From an uncultured Flavobacteriaceae bacterium (lineage in GTDB: Bacteria > Bacteroidota > Bacteroidia > Flavobacteriales > Flavobacteriaceae): a DNA stretch of 64,000 bases. Of this stretch, positions 42,840-50,836 are shown piece after piece. Position numbers and translations under genes: made by a program. The DNA lies in contig CANLXN010000012.1 of assembly GCA_947495135.1 (NCBI GenBank), positions 62,001 to 126,000 of the forward strand, given 5' to 3'. How positions within the stretch are numbered: the stretch's first letter is position 1; every line of letters begins with the position of its first letter. The notes beneath the pieces were generated by a model that worked only from the letters and a program-made list of their open reading frames with translations, had not been told where the DNA came from and did not search any database.

Positions 42840-43088
42840 TTATTGAACGTCTTCTCCAAGAAAAGAGTGAGAAACGATCTCTCTTTGCTCCTCATTGTTA
42901 TCATTGAATTTCTTCAATTGAAGCATCCAATAAACAAAGGCAACCGATCCAATGATCATAAACAACCAGTTAGCTGTATTTGCTGCTGTCCAGTTCTCTA
43001 ATTCTAAAGCACGAACACCGTCCATAGGGTTTAGCAATAGCGTTTCTGTAATCGACTGTATTCCTTCAAAAGTTTCTTTCCAAGACAT
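42840..43088 (-). CDS. Small single-pass membrane protein (DUF6341-like)
   Basis: An 82-residue protein. MSWKETFEGIQSITETLLLN is followed by the conserved-looking RALELENWTAANTANWLFMI, one membrane helix (ANWLFMIIGSVAFVYWMLQL) and an acidic tail. From memory it fits DUF6341, a flavobacterial family of unknown function found near DUF6427 genes, as here. The ATG at 43088 is used; an upstream TTG at 43109 overlaps the promoter element. It diverges from the DUF6427-like gene with only 39 bases between starts. Confidence 0.7.
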   Translation of the reverse strand: MSWKETFEGIQSITETLLLNPMDGVRALELENWTAANTANWLFMIIGSVAFVYWMLQLKKFNDNNEEQREIVSHSFLGEDVQ

Positions 43089-43106
43089 ATCTGTATATTT
43101 ACAATG

Positions 43107-43114
43107 CAAAAATA
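43107..43114 (-). promoter_or_regulatory. Promoter -7 element for the small membrane protein gene
   Basis: The minus strand reads TATTTTTG, exact to TAnnTTTG, 18 bases before the ATG at 43088. It sits in a 39-base divergent gap, so its -33 region must lie inside the first codons of the rightward gene. Confidence 0.6.
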
Positions 43115-43127
43115 TAAATAATGCGCT

Positions 43128-44051
43128 ATGCTTACAAGCTTTTTCGGGAAATCTAGCCCTTTAAAATTTTTATTGATTGGCTTGTACGTTTTCCTTATCG
43201 GAATAGCAGCGTTTTATAAAGGGTATTCCAATGAAACGAGTGGTCTGGAAACAGGCTATTTTCTTGGAACTATTTTCATACTCCTAGCTACTAGTTTTCT
43301 TCTGGATTTCATTATCAGGAAAAACCTATTGACACTCAACAACTCCTTTGCAGTGCTCATTTTTGCCTGCATGGCAATGATGTTACCCGCCCTTTTAGAA
43401 AGGCCAAAACTAGTGATTGCAAATCTGTTTATGGTTCTTGCCTTGCGACGTATTTTTAGCCTGCGTTCTTCTAAAAACAACGAGATTAAGGTGTTGGACG
43501 CCTCCTTGTGGATTGGCCTAGCATCTATATTCTATTTTTGGAGTTTACTTCTTTTATTGGTGCTTTTTGGTGCATTGTACCTGAAACCACAGACCAAAAT
43601 GAGGTATTTTTTGATTCCTATAATTGGTTTATTGGCCTTATTTCTTATGGTAACTGCGGGAAATTTTCTGGTCAATGATTCTTTTCAATGGTTTGTTGCT
43701 TGGCTTGGGGATACATCACTCGATTTTTTTGAGTATGCCCCAAGAAGAATACTTGTTTTTATAACGTTTATTGGAGCTATGCTTATCTGGGCCGGTATCT
43801 CCAAAGTGGCCACTATTAAGACCAAAGCAAGAAAAGAAAGGCCGTATCAGTATTTTCTGATTTATGTTTTGATTATTTCTATTATAGTGTCCCTTTTTTC
43901 TGCGGAAAAGACAGGTGCCGAGTTTATATTCTTTCTGGTGCCAGCTGCCATAGTAATTTCTTCGTATTTGGAGAAGAAGTCGGAAATATGGTTTAGAGAG
44001 GCCCTTCTTTGGATTTTTGTCTCACTGCCCATAGCAATGCTATTCCTTTAG
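43128..44051 (+). CDS. DUF6427-like polytopic membrane protein
   Basis: A 307-residue protein with eight to ten hydrophobic segments (for example FLLIGLYVFLIGIAAFY, LTLNNSFAVLIFACMAMMLP and LLALFLMVTAGNFLV). The first residues MLTSFFGKSSPLKFLLIGLY and the motif LRRIFSLRSSKNNEIKVLDA fit DUF6427, a Bacteroidota family I know only as uncharacterised. It is probably in the inner membrane. It ends shortly before a promoter for the next gene. No catalytic motif was recognised. Confidence 0.72.
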   Translation: MLTSFFGKSSPLKFLLIGLYVFLIGIAAFYKGYSNETSGLETGYFLGTIFILLATSFLLDFIIRKNLLTLNNSFAVLIFACMAMMLPALLERPKLVIANLFMVLALRRIFSLRSSKNNEIKVLDASLWIGLASIFYFWSLLLLLVLFGALYLKPQTKMRYFLIPIIGLLALFLMVTAGNFLVNDSFQWFVAWLGDTSLDFFEYAPRRILVFITFIGAMLIWAGISKVATIKTKARKERPYQYFLIYVLIISIIVSLFSAEKTGAEFIFFLVPAAIVISSYLEKKSEIWFREALLWIFVSLPIAMLFL

Positions 44052-44104
44052 AAGCGACACAGCTTTAAATTGGTTCTGTAACTTATTCTTATTTCAAAAT
44101 ATAA

Positions 44105-44112
44105 TACCTTTG
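44105..44112 (+). promoter_or_regulatory. Promoter -7 element for the DUF4254-GT9 pair
   Basis: TACCTTTG matches TAnnTTTG exactly. It lies 48 bases before the ATG at 44161 and supports that start over an in-frame upstream start near 44110, which the element overlaps. Confidence 0.6.
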
Positions 44113-44160
44113 CCACAGGTTTTGGAGTGTGAGTTCCAAAAGTCGTTTAAAACTTATACT

Positions 44161-44769
44161 ATGTTCACGGAAACTGCGAATAAAATTTTTCAGGAAGTAA
44201 TAGACACCTATCATATCATCGATGATCCGTATCAGTCGTTTACCAATGTTTACAATAAAGAGAGCCATTTACTGGAGCATTTATTGTACAGAAAATGTTG
44301 GATAGATACTGTACAGTGGCATTACGAAGATATTATACGAGACCCTAATATTGATCCGGTGGCTGCATTGGTCTTGAAACGAAAAATTGATGCCTCTAAC
44401 CAAGATAGAACCGACATGGTGGAGTACATCGACAGCTATTTCTTAGAAAAGTACAAAGACGTAACTGTTCAGGAAAATGCGAGGATTAATACCGAAAGCC
44501 CCGCTTGGGGAGTAGACCGTCTTTCGATTTTAGCGTTGAAAGTCTACCACATGAACGAGGAGGCGACTCGAGAAGACGCAGACGATGCTCACAGAGCTGC
44601 TTGTGAAAAGAAATTAAACATATTACTAGAACAACGTGTAGACTTAAGCACGGCTATTCAACAGTTATTAGACGACATCTCTAGTGGTGCGAAGTATATG
44701 AAGGTATACAAACAGATGAAAATGTACAATGATGACGAATTAAATCCTGTTTTGAGAAATCAGAAATAG
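44161..44769 (+). CDS. DUF4254 domain protein
   Basis: A 202-residue helical protein. MFTETANKIFQEVIDTYH begins it; HLLYRKCWIDTVQWHYEDII and LKRKIDASNQDRTDMVEYID are the most distinctive parts and match DUF4254. Conserved His and Asp/Glu positions suggest a possible metal site, but no activity is known. Family genes commonly neighbour heptosyltransferase-like GT9 genes, and here a GT9 gene starts 35 bases downstream. A role in LPS inner-core synthesis is a reasonable guess from context. Confidence 0.8.
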   Translation: MFTETANKIFQEVIDTYHIIDDPYQSFTNVYNKESHLLEHLLYRKCWIDTVQWHYEDIIRDPNIDPVAALVLKRKIDASNQDRTDMVEYIDSYFLEKYKDVTVQENARINTESPAWGVDRLSILALKVYHMNEEATREDADDAHRAACEKKLNILLEQRVDLSTAIQQLLDDISSGAKYMKVYKQMKMYNDDELNPVLRNQK

Positions 44770-44804
44770 GCTTGGACCCGATTTCTCGGGATGCCCTATC
44801 AAAA

Positions 44805-45842
44805 ATGCCTAAACAAAGACATATTCTAATTATACGCCTCTCAGCTATGGGAGATGTGGCTATGACGGTCCCTGTAATTAGGGTGTTGGCACAATCGTAT
44901 CCCGAACTAAAAATTACAGTTCTCTCTAGAGATCAATTTAAACCTTTGTTTTCCGATCTTCCTAATCTACAGTTCATTCAGGCAGAGGTAGATGGTCGCC
45001 ATAAAGGGTTTTTCGGGCTTTGGAAACTAGCAGGTGAGTTAAAAAAAATAGGGATCACGGATTTGGCAGATCTTCACAATGTGATTAGGTCTAAACTACT
45101 GTGTTTTTTCCTGTCTTTTAAAGGAGTGAAAATTTCAGTATTAGATAAGGGAAGAGCAGAAAAAAAAGAGCTCATTCAAGCAAATGGATCCGAAATAGCT
45201 CCTTTGAAATCCATGCACGAGCGCTATGCAGAGGTTTTTAAGAAATTAGACTGGCCGCTCGACCTTTCTCAACATATTTTTCCTGAAAGAAAACGCCTCA
45301 ATCCACGGCTACTAAATCTTATTGGAAAGGAGCCTAGAAAATGTATTGGAATTGCACCATTTGCCGCTTACACAAGCAAAATGTATCCGTTGGAACAAAC
45401 AAAAGAGCTTATTGTCCAACTCAACACCAATAACAAATACAGGGTGCTTTTGTTTGGAGGAGGAAAAGCGGAAATAGAACAACTCAAGGAACTAGAAATA
45501 CACATGGAAAATGTAAGCAATGTGGCTGGTGAGCTTACCTTTGGAGAAGAATTAGACCTGATCTCTAATTTGGATCTAATGGTCTCTATGGATAGTAGCA
45601 ACGGGCATTTGGCAGCGATGCTTGGAGTTCCAGTAATCACACTTTGGGGAGTCACCCACCCATACGCAGGCTTCACCCCTTTTCAACAACCTAATAGAAA
45701 TCAGTTAATATCCAACAGAGAGCAATATCCACTTATCCCAACTTCTATTTACGGAAATAAATTTCCAGAGGGATATGAGAATGTGATGGAGACGATTCCT
45801 TCTTCTTTGGTTTTAAGTAAAATTGAAGAGCTGATAGCTTAA
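44805..45842 (+). CDS. Family 9 glycosyltransferase (heptosyltransferase-like)
   Basis: A 345-residue GT-B enzyme. HILIIRLSAMGDVAMTVPVI is the classical N-terminal motif of ADP-heptose:LPS heptosyltransferases. IGIAPFAAYTSKMYPLEQTK and VSMDSSNGHLAAMLGVPVIT followed by LWGVTHPYAGFTPF form the donor-binding half. It should extend the LPS core on the cytoplasmic face of the inner membrane. The ATG at 44805 is preferred to an upstream TTG. Its stop directly abuts the stop of the convergent reductase gene, with no terminator between. Confidence 0.9.
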   Translation: MPKQRHILIIRLSAMGDVAMTVPVIRVLAQSYPELKITVLSRDQFKPLFSDLPNLQFIQAEVDGRHKGFFGLWKLAGELKKIGITDLADLHNVIRSKLLCFFLSFKGVKISVLDKGRAEKKELIQANGSEIAPLKSMHERYAEVFKKLDWPLDLSQHIFPERKRLNPRLLNLIGKEPRKCIGIAPFAAYTSKMYPLEQTKELIVQLNTNNKYRVLLFGGGKAEIEQLKELEIHMENVSNVAGELTFGEELDLISNLDLMVSMDSSNGHLAAMLGVPVITLWGVTHPYAGFTPFQQPNRNQLISNREQYPLIPTSIYGNKFPEGYENVMETIPSSLVLSKIEELIA

Positions 45843-46892
45843 CTACACATCATCGTAATCAATCACCAATTTCGCACTTGTTGGATGTGCTTGACATGTT
45901 AGAATTAATCCTTCAGCAATTTCTGAATCGGTTAAAATTTGGTTTTTCGCCATTTCTGCCTTCCCTTCCTTAATTCGGGCAATGCAGGAGCTGCAAATTC
46001 CACCCTGACAAGAATACGGGGCATCCAATCCTTTTTCGAGAACCGCGTCTAAAACAGAAGACTTTTGATCCATTACAAAGGTTTCGCTGTCATCGTCCAA
46101 AATAATGGTGATCTCCGAGCTTCCTTCGTGAACTTCAGTAAGTTCCCCTTCTTCTGTTGAGCTAAATAGTTCGAAATTGATGTCTTCTTCAGCAATTCCA
46201 CGACCCTTTAAGGTAGTGGTCACTTCGTTGATCATGGCTTCTGGACCACAGAGGTAAAAATGATCGAAAGAAATTTCGCCAAACTTATTTTTGAGCAGGT
46301 AGTTCACTACGCTTTTGTCAATTCGTCCACGCATGGCATTGAGTTCTTGACTTCGACTATAGATGTATTCTATTTTTAATCTTTCGGGGTTAGACGCTTT
46401 CAGCAATTCTAATTCAGAATGAAACATGGCCTCTTTTTGCGACTGATTTCCGTAAACCAGTACAAATTTGCTATTAGGTTCTGAAACTAAAACACTTTTA
46501 ATAATAGAAATAACAGGTGTAATTCCGCTTCCTGCAGCAAACCCTCCGTAGGTTTTGGCGCTTTCATTCTTTGGTTCGAATGCAAACTTTCCTTCAGGCG
46601 GCATCACCTCCAAAATATCGCCCACTTTAAGATGGTCGTTGGCATAGACTGAAAAAGTTCCTCCCCCCACTTTTTTAACACCTACTTGAAGTGTTCCACT
46701 TTCTGGACTAGAGCATAGCGAATATGCACGACGCACTTCCTTGCCGCTAATAGTATGTTTAATAGTGATATATTGACCAGCGTTAAACTGGAACGTTTCG
46801 GTTAGGTGATTGGGTACTTCAAAAGCGATAGAAACAGCGTTCGGGGTTTCTTGTTTTACTTCTGAAATTTTCAGACTGTGGAAGTCGCTCAT
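45843..46892 (-). CDS. Ferredoxin-NADP reductase-like flavoprotein with C-terminal 2Fe-2S domain
   Basis: A 349-residue protein in three parts. The FAD domain contains RRAYSLCSSPE. The NAD(P) domain has GGFAAGSGITPVISIIKSVL and FYLCGPEAMINEVTTTLK. The C-terminal plant-type ferredoxin domain has cysteines in YSCQGGICSSCIARI and LTCQAHP. The order matches PaaE/PaaK-type reductases, which feed electrons to oxygenases. The ATG at 46892 is used because the frame's extra upstream residues overlap the promoter. It is monocistronic and diverges from sprE. Partner oxygenase unknown; AlkB in this window is one candidate but far away. Confidence 0.92.
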   Translation of the reverse strand: MSDFHSLKISEVKQETPNAVSIAFEVPNHLTETFQFNAGQYITIKHTISGKEVRRAYSLCSSPESGTLQVGVKKVGGGTFSVYANDHLKVGDILEVMPPEGKFAFEPKNESAKTYGGFAAGSGITPVISIIKSVLVSEPNSKFVLVYGNQSQKEAMFHSELELLKASNPERLKIEYIYSRSQELNAMRGRIDKSVVNYLLKNKFGEISFDHFYLCGPEAMINEVTTTLKGRGIAEEDINFELFSSTEEGELTEVHEGSSEITIILDDDSETFVMDQKSSVLDAVLEKGLDAPYSCQGGICSSCIARIKEGKAEMAKNQILTDSEIAEGLILTCQAHPTSAKLVIDYDDV

Positions 46893-46909
46893 AACAAAAA
46901 ATTTTTCGG

Positions 46910-46917
46910 CAAAAATA
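46910..46917 (-). promoter_or_regulatory. Promoter -7 element for the reductase gene
   Basis: The minus strand reads TATTTTTG, exact to TAnnTTTG, 17 bases before the ATG at 46892. It excludes the longer open frame up to 46940 as the real start. Confidence 0.6.
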
Positions 46918-46989
46918 CAAAGGATAATTTGTACGGGCATTAGAAGTGGTTCTAAAGCGTGTCAAATTTTCGCTCAAATCCCACCATAT

Positions 46990-49644
46990 ATGAAAAAGAA
47001 ACGTATTTTTACGCTTCCTTTACTATCTTTAGATACTAAAAACAAAGGAATTAAGTTACAGTATCATACAAACAAAAGAATTTTGAATAAGCAGATACAA
47101 AACATTACCATACTTCTCTTAACTGTTTTACTTCTCACAGCCTGCTCGAGAAAGAAAAGCACCTTTCTAAGTCGGAACTTTCATGCAGTTACTGCAGAAT
47201 ACAATGCACTCTATAATGGAGACGTTGCTTTGGACGAAGGAAAAAGAGAATTAGCCATTTCGTATAGAGATAACTTCTGGGAAATTCTTCCCGTGGAACG
47301 CATTGAATTGAAAGAGGAGCTTACCAAACCTGGAGATAAAACCAACCCCAATTTTAATAGAGCAGAAGAGAAAGCTGCAAAAGCGATCCAGAAACACTCT
47401 ATATATATTGATGGAAAGGAAAACAATCCACAGATTGATGAGGCGTATATGATGTTGGGAAAAGCACGTTATTACGATCAGCGTTTCGTTGCGTCTCAAG
47501 ACGCTTTTAATTTTATTTTGAATAGATACTCCACCAGTAATAGTATCAACGAAGCACGAATGTGGAAGGCTAAGACCAACATTAGATTGGGGAACGAAGA
47601 GGGTGCTTTGGAGGAACTGGCTAAATTATTGGATGATGAAGGTCTAAGTGATGAGGATAATGCAGATGCTTCCGCAATTATGGCGCAGGCTTATATCAAC
47701 TTAGATTCTGTAGAAGCCGCATTACCACTTATTAAATTGGCTTCCGCTTATGTGAAGGACAATGAATTGAAGGGGCGTTATTCTTACATTAAAGGACAGA
47801 TCTATAATAGGCTGGAACAAAAAGATAGCGCGAATATGGCTTTTCAGGAAGTGATTGACCTTAACCGAAAGGCCCCTAGGGTTTATATGATCAATGCCTA
47901 CATTGCCCAAGCGCGCAACTTTGATTACGAGAAGCAGGATAAAATTGCTTTTTTAGAGTTGCTCGTAGAGTTAGAAGAAAATAGGGAAAACAGACCGTTT
48001 TTGGACCTTATTTATAATGCGAAGGGTGATTATTATCGAAATACTGCTAATATCGACACCGCTGTGATCGAATACAACAAGTCCATTCGAGCCTTTAACG
48101 ACAATCGAATTCTTCAATCTGTCAATTACTCTACTCTCGCGGAGATCAATTTTGACAATGCCGAGTATAAAACGGCTGGAGCTTATTACGATAGTACACT
48201 CGTTTTTCTTGAAGAAAAGACACGTCCATGGAGACGCGTAAAGAAAAAGCGTGAAAATTTGGATGACGTGATCAAATATGAGGACATCGCGGCCACCAAC
48301 GATTCCATTTTGCGAATTGTAGCCATGTCTGAAGCAGAGCAAATACAATTTTTTACAGACTACACTACCAAACTGAAAGCAAAAGCATTGGCAGATTCTA
48401 TTGCAAGTGTGGAAGCGCAGGAAAGAATACAAAACCAAGAATTTTACACCAAAGAAAAGGGTGATAATCCTGGAGGAGGAACTTTTTACTTCTACAATAG
48501 CACTACGGTTGCCTATGGAAAATCTGAGTTTCGTAAAATTTGGGGAAATAGAAAACTCGAGGATAACTGGAGAGTATCTTCTAAGAAAAATACCCTAAAC
48601 GACAATGAAGTTGGAGATGCTACCGAAGCGATTGTGATTGCCGAAAGCGAATTGTTTAAGCCAGAGACCTACCTCTCAAAAATCCCGAAAGAACCAGCCT
48701 TAATTGACAGCATCACAGGAGATAGAGATTTTGCTTATTATCAGCTGGGTCTTATTTACAAAGAGAAATTCCGCGAGTATGGCTTGGCGACTAACCGACT
48801 AGAGAAGTTGTTAACTTTTGGCCCAGAGGAGCGCTTAGTGCTTCCGGCGAAGTATAATTTGTACAAAATATACGAGCAGTTACCAGACCTAGCCAAAGCC
48901 GAAAAATGGAAAAATGATATTCTAAACAATCATCCAGATTCGCGTTATGCCGAAATTTTAAGAAACCCAAATTCTCAGCTCACTACAGATGAGTCTAGCC
49001 CCGAGTTTAAGTACAAGGCGCTTTACGAAGAATTTGAGAAGTCCAGATACCAATACGTCATTGAAACGGTCGAGGATTATATTACCATTTACACTGGGAA
49101 TGAAATTGTCCCCAAGCTGGAAATGCTAAAAGCAACTGCGCTCGCCCGACAGGATGGGTATGAGGCTTATAAAAAGCAATTGAACTTTGTAGCATTAAAT
49201 TATCCGCAGTCTGAGGAAGGAAAACAAGCACAGCAAATATATGCCACTGTATTACCTAGATTGGCGTTCGATAAATTTGAACCAGAAGAAGAGGCAAAAG
49301 CATGGAAAGTGGTTTATAAATTTGGTGCTGCAGATACTGCCGGTGCAACTGCGCTGTTAGAGACTTTAAATAAAGCGATCACAGATTATAATTATTCTAC
49401 TATGTCGGCTTCTATGGATTATTACGACCCGTCTACTCGGTTAGTGATTATTCATGGACTAAATACACAACTTGGAGGAAAAGGTTTCGCGGAAGTACTT
49501 CGTGAAAAGAAAGAGTACAAGGTAAGCCATCCTTATTTTGAAATTTCAAGAGCCAATTACAAGATTGTTCAGATTCACAAAAATCTAGACGATTATTTAA
49601 ATAGAGGAGCATCCATAGAAGAAAACGATAATCCCCAAAAATAA
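46990..49644 (+). CDS. sprE: SprE/PorW gliding and type IX secretion lipoprotein
   Basis: A TPR-rich lipoprotein of 884 residues from the ATG at 46990. ITILLLTVLLLTACSRKKST is a lipobox, with the cysteine at residue 52 from this ATG or 21 from the TTG at 47083. The short version has a normal lipoprotein signal, and a near-promoter TATCTTTA lies between them, so 47083 may be the true start. SRNFHAVTAEYNALYNGDVA after the signal and many tetratricopeptide-like helical pairs match SprE of Flavobacterium and PorW of Porphyromonas, needed for type IX secretion and gliding. It sits at the periplasmic or outer-membrane side. The bactofilin gene follows 7 bases later. Confidence 0.9.
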   Translation: MKKKRIFTLPLLSLDTKNKGIKLQYHTNKRILNKQIQNITILLLTVLLLTACSRKKSTFLSRNFHAVTAEYNALYNGDVALDEGKRELAISYRDNFWEILPVERIELKEELTKPGDKTNPNFNRAEEKAAKAIQKHSIYIDGKENNPQIDEAYMMLGKARYYDQRFVASQDAFNFILNRYSTSNSINEARMWKAKTNIRLGNEEGALEELAKLLDDEGLSDEDNADASAIMAQAYINLDSVEAALPLIKLASAYVKDNELKGRYSYIKGQIYNRLEQKDSANMAFQEVIDLNRKAPRVYMINAYIAQARNFDYEKQDKIAFLELLVELEENRENRPFLDLIYNAKGDYYRNTANIDTAVIEYNKSIRAFNDNRILQSVNYSTLAEINFDNAEYKTAGAYYDSTLVFLEEKTRPWRRVKKKRENLDDVIKYEDIAATNDSILRIVAMSEAEQIQFFTDYTTKLKAKALADSIASVEAQERIQNQEFYTKEKGDNPGGGTFYFYNSTTVAYGKSEFRKIWGNRKLEDNWRVSSKKNTLNDNEVGDATEAIVIAESELFKPETYLSKIPKEPALIDSITGDRDFAYYQLGLIYKEKFREYGLATNRLEKLLTFGPEERLVLPAKYNLYKIYEQLPDLAKAEKWKNDILNNHPDSRYAEILRNPNSQLTTDESSPEFKYKALYEEFEKSRYQYVIETVEDYITIYTGNEIVPKLEMLKATALARQDGYEAYKKQLNFVALNYPQSEEGKQAQQIYATVLPRLAFDKFEPEEEAKAWKVVYKFGAADTAGATALLETLNKAITDYNYSTMSASMDYYDPSTRLVIIHGLNTQLGGKGFAEVLREKKEYKVSHPYFEISRANYKIVQIHKNLDDYLNRGASIEENDNPQK

Positions 49645-49651
49645 TTAACCC

Positions 49652-50110
49652 ATGTTTTCAGAAAAGAAAGACAAAAAAGAGAAAAGTAGTATGGAACCAT
49701 CAGCAAGCCAAAACAGAATCAATGAAGGAACAAGTCTTAAAGGAGATGTTGTCTCTGATGGATTTTTCAGAATTGACGGAAAAGTAGAAGGAACAGTTAG
49801 TAAACCTTCTAAAGTAGTTATAGGAAAATCCGGAATAATTATAGGTAAACTTACTTGTGATAACGCCGATATAGAAGGAAAATTTGAAGGTATTTTGGAC
49901 GTGACTGGAACGTTAACCTTAAAATCGACCGCCCATATAGAAGGAGAAGTAGTAGTTGGTAAGTTGGCCGTTGAGCCTGGAGCTACCTTTAATGCTTCTT
50001 GTATCATGCATGGTTCCAAGCCAAAAGGTTCTACTGGATTAGATAGCAAGGGCAATCCATACGATCGTCAACAACGCGCAAAAAAGTCTGCAACCGAGCA
50101 GGCAGAGTAA
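49652..50110 (+). CDS. Bactofilin (polymer-forming cytoskeletal protein)
   Basis: A 152-residue protein. Residues about 18-125 form the right-handed beta-helix of bactofilins, with short repeating hydrophobic-glycine turns (GDVVSDGFFRIDGKVEGTVS, VVIGKSGIIIGKLTCDNADI, GKFEGILDVTGTLTLKSTAH). Both ends are charged and disordered. Bactofilins polymerise without nucleotide and position envelope machinery. It follows sprE by 7 bases and precedes the ATP synthase genes by 7 bases, so it belongs to this transcription unit. Confidence 0.93.
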   Translation: MFSEKKDKKEKSSMEPSASQNRINEGTSLKGDVVSDGFFRIDGKVEGTVSKPSKVVIGKSGIIIGKLTCDNADIEGKFEGILDVTGTLTLKSTAHIEGEVVVGKLAVEPGATFNASCIMHGSKPKGSTGLDSKGNPYDRQQRAKKSATEQAE

Positions 50111-50117
50111 CAAAGGA

Positions 50118-50342
50118 ATGGGAAATAGAGGCAATAGCGGACTCAAACGCTGGGCAGCCTTAAGCGCTATCGCCATTGAAATGGGAGTAATAATATATGC
50201 TTTTGTTCAATTAGGGAAGTGGTTGGATAGCACTTATAATGATAGTGGGAAAATGTACATTATCATTTGCACACTAGCTGGGGTAGCCATTTCACTATTT
50301 CTTGTACTAAAACAAACCAACAGGCTCAATTCGGATGAATAA
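50118..50342 (+). CDS. AtpZ/AtpI-type small ATP synthase accessory protein
   Basis: A 74-residue protein with two membrane helices (about 12-33 and 44-66) joined by a short loop. WAALSAIAIEMGVIIYAFVQ and LGKWLDSTYNDSGKMYIIIC match the AtpZ family of putative F0F1-ATPase subunits. Such proteins sit beside subunit a genes and may aid c-ring assembly or magnesium/calcium entry. It lies 7 bases after the bactofilin gene and overlaps the next gene by 8 bases. Confidence 0.85.
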   Translation: MGNRGNSGLKRWAALSAIAIEMGVIIYAFVQLGKWLDSTYNDSGKMYIIICTLAGVAISLFLVLKQTNRLNSDE

Positions 50343-50721
50343 AAATATAAAGTTCTTAGCTACCTTAATGGGTACCTTAGCGATTGTATTTGGTATTCAT
50401 TTACTTGCACTGGACGCCCAGGACAAACCACTCTTTTCGCATAAAATTATCTTGGCTTATGTGGTTAATTTTGTGTTAGCGGCAATTATCTTATTTCTAG
50501 TACAACGTAATATGAAAGAGAATTCCGCGCAAGCAGGCTTCATTTTTTTTGCAGGAAGTTTATTAAAATTCATGGTCTTTTTTCTTGTTTTTCACCCTTC
50601 TTACAAAGAGAATGGTAGTATGGAAACTATTGAGTTTATAACGTTTTTCGTGCCTTACGCGGTCTGTTTAATACTTGAGGTGTACTATCTTTCCAAACAG
50701 CTTAATAATCAGTCTCCTTAG
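50335..50721 (+). CDS. Four-helix membrane protein at the head of the atp genes (DUF6168-like, AtpI-like)
   Basis: A 128-residue protein with four membrane helices (about 7-26, 37-58, 65-86 and 102-122). The pattern, the size and the place between atpZ and atpB match AtpI, although sequence similarity to proteobacterial AtpI is low; I recall it as DUF6168. AtpI helps assemble the c-ring. Its ATG overlaps the atpZ stop region by 8 bases. The gap to atpB contains an exact promoter element. Confidence 0.7.
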   Translation: MNKNIKFLATLMGTLAIVFGIHLLALDAQDKPLFSHKIILAYVVNFVLAAIILFLVQRNMKENSAQAGFIFFAGSLLKFMVFFLVFHPSYKENGSMETIEFITFFVPYAVCLILEVYYLSKQLNNQSP

Positions 50722-50793
50722 ACTATTTTTAACAGGTAGATTTCAGAATAAAAAAAACAATGTAAATTCTTTTTTCTTTCTAAGTAATAACAG

Positions 50794-50801
50794 TATTTTT
50801 G
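50794..50801 (+). promoter_or_regulatory. Promoter -7 element for the atpBEFHAG genes
   Basis: TATTTTTG matches TAnnTTTG exactly, in the 115-base gap before the atpB ATG at 50837. It would separate transcription of the main ATP synthase genes from sprE-bactofilin-atpZ. No good TTG at -33; the region upstream is pyrimidine-rich. Confidence 0.6.
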
Positions 50802-50836
50802 CACCGATTTTTAAGGACACCATTTACTTGTTCGGT

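Noticed and set aside
47971-48438. Minus-strand open frame of 155 codons inside sprE
   Set aside because: Antisense to sprE; cysteine- and phenylalanine-rich composition is typical of a shadow frame.
49645-50055. Minus-strand open frame of 136 codons opposite the bactofilin gene
   Set aside because: Its proline- and serine-rich sequence mirrors the beta-helix codons on the other strand; the bactofilin reading is certain.
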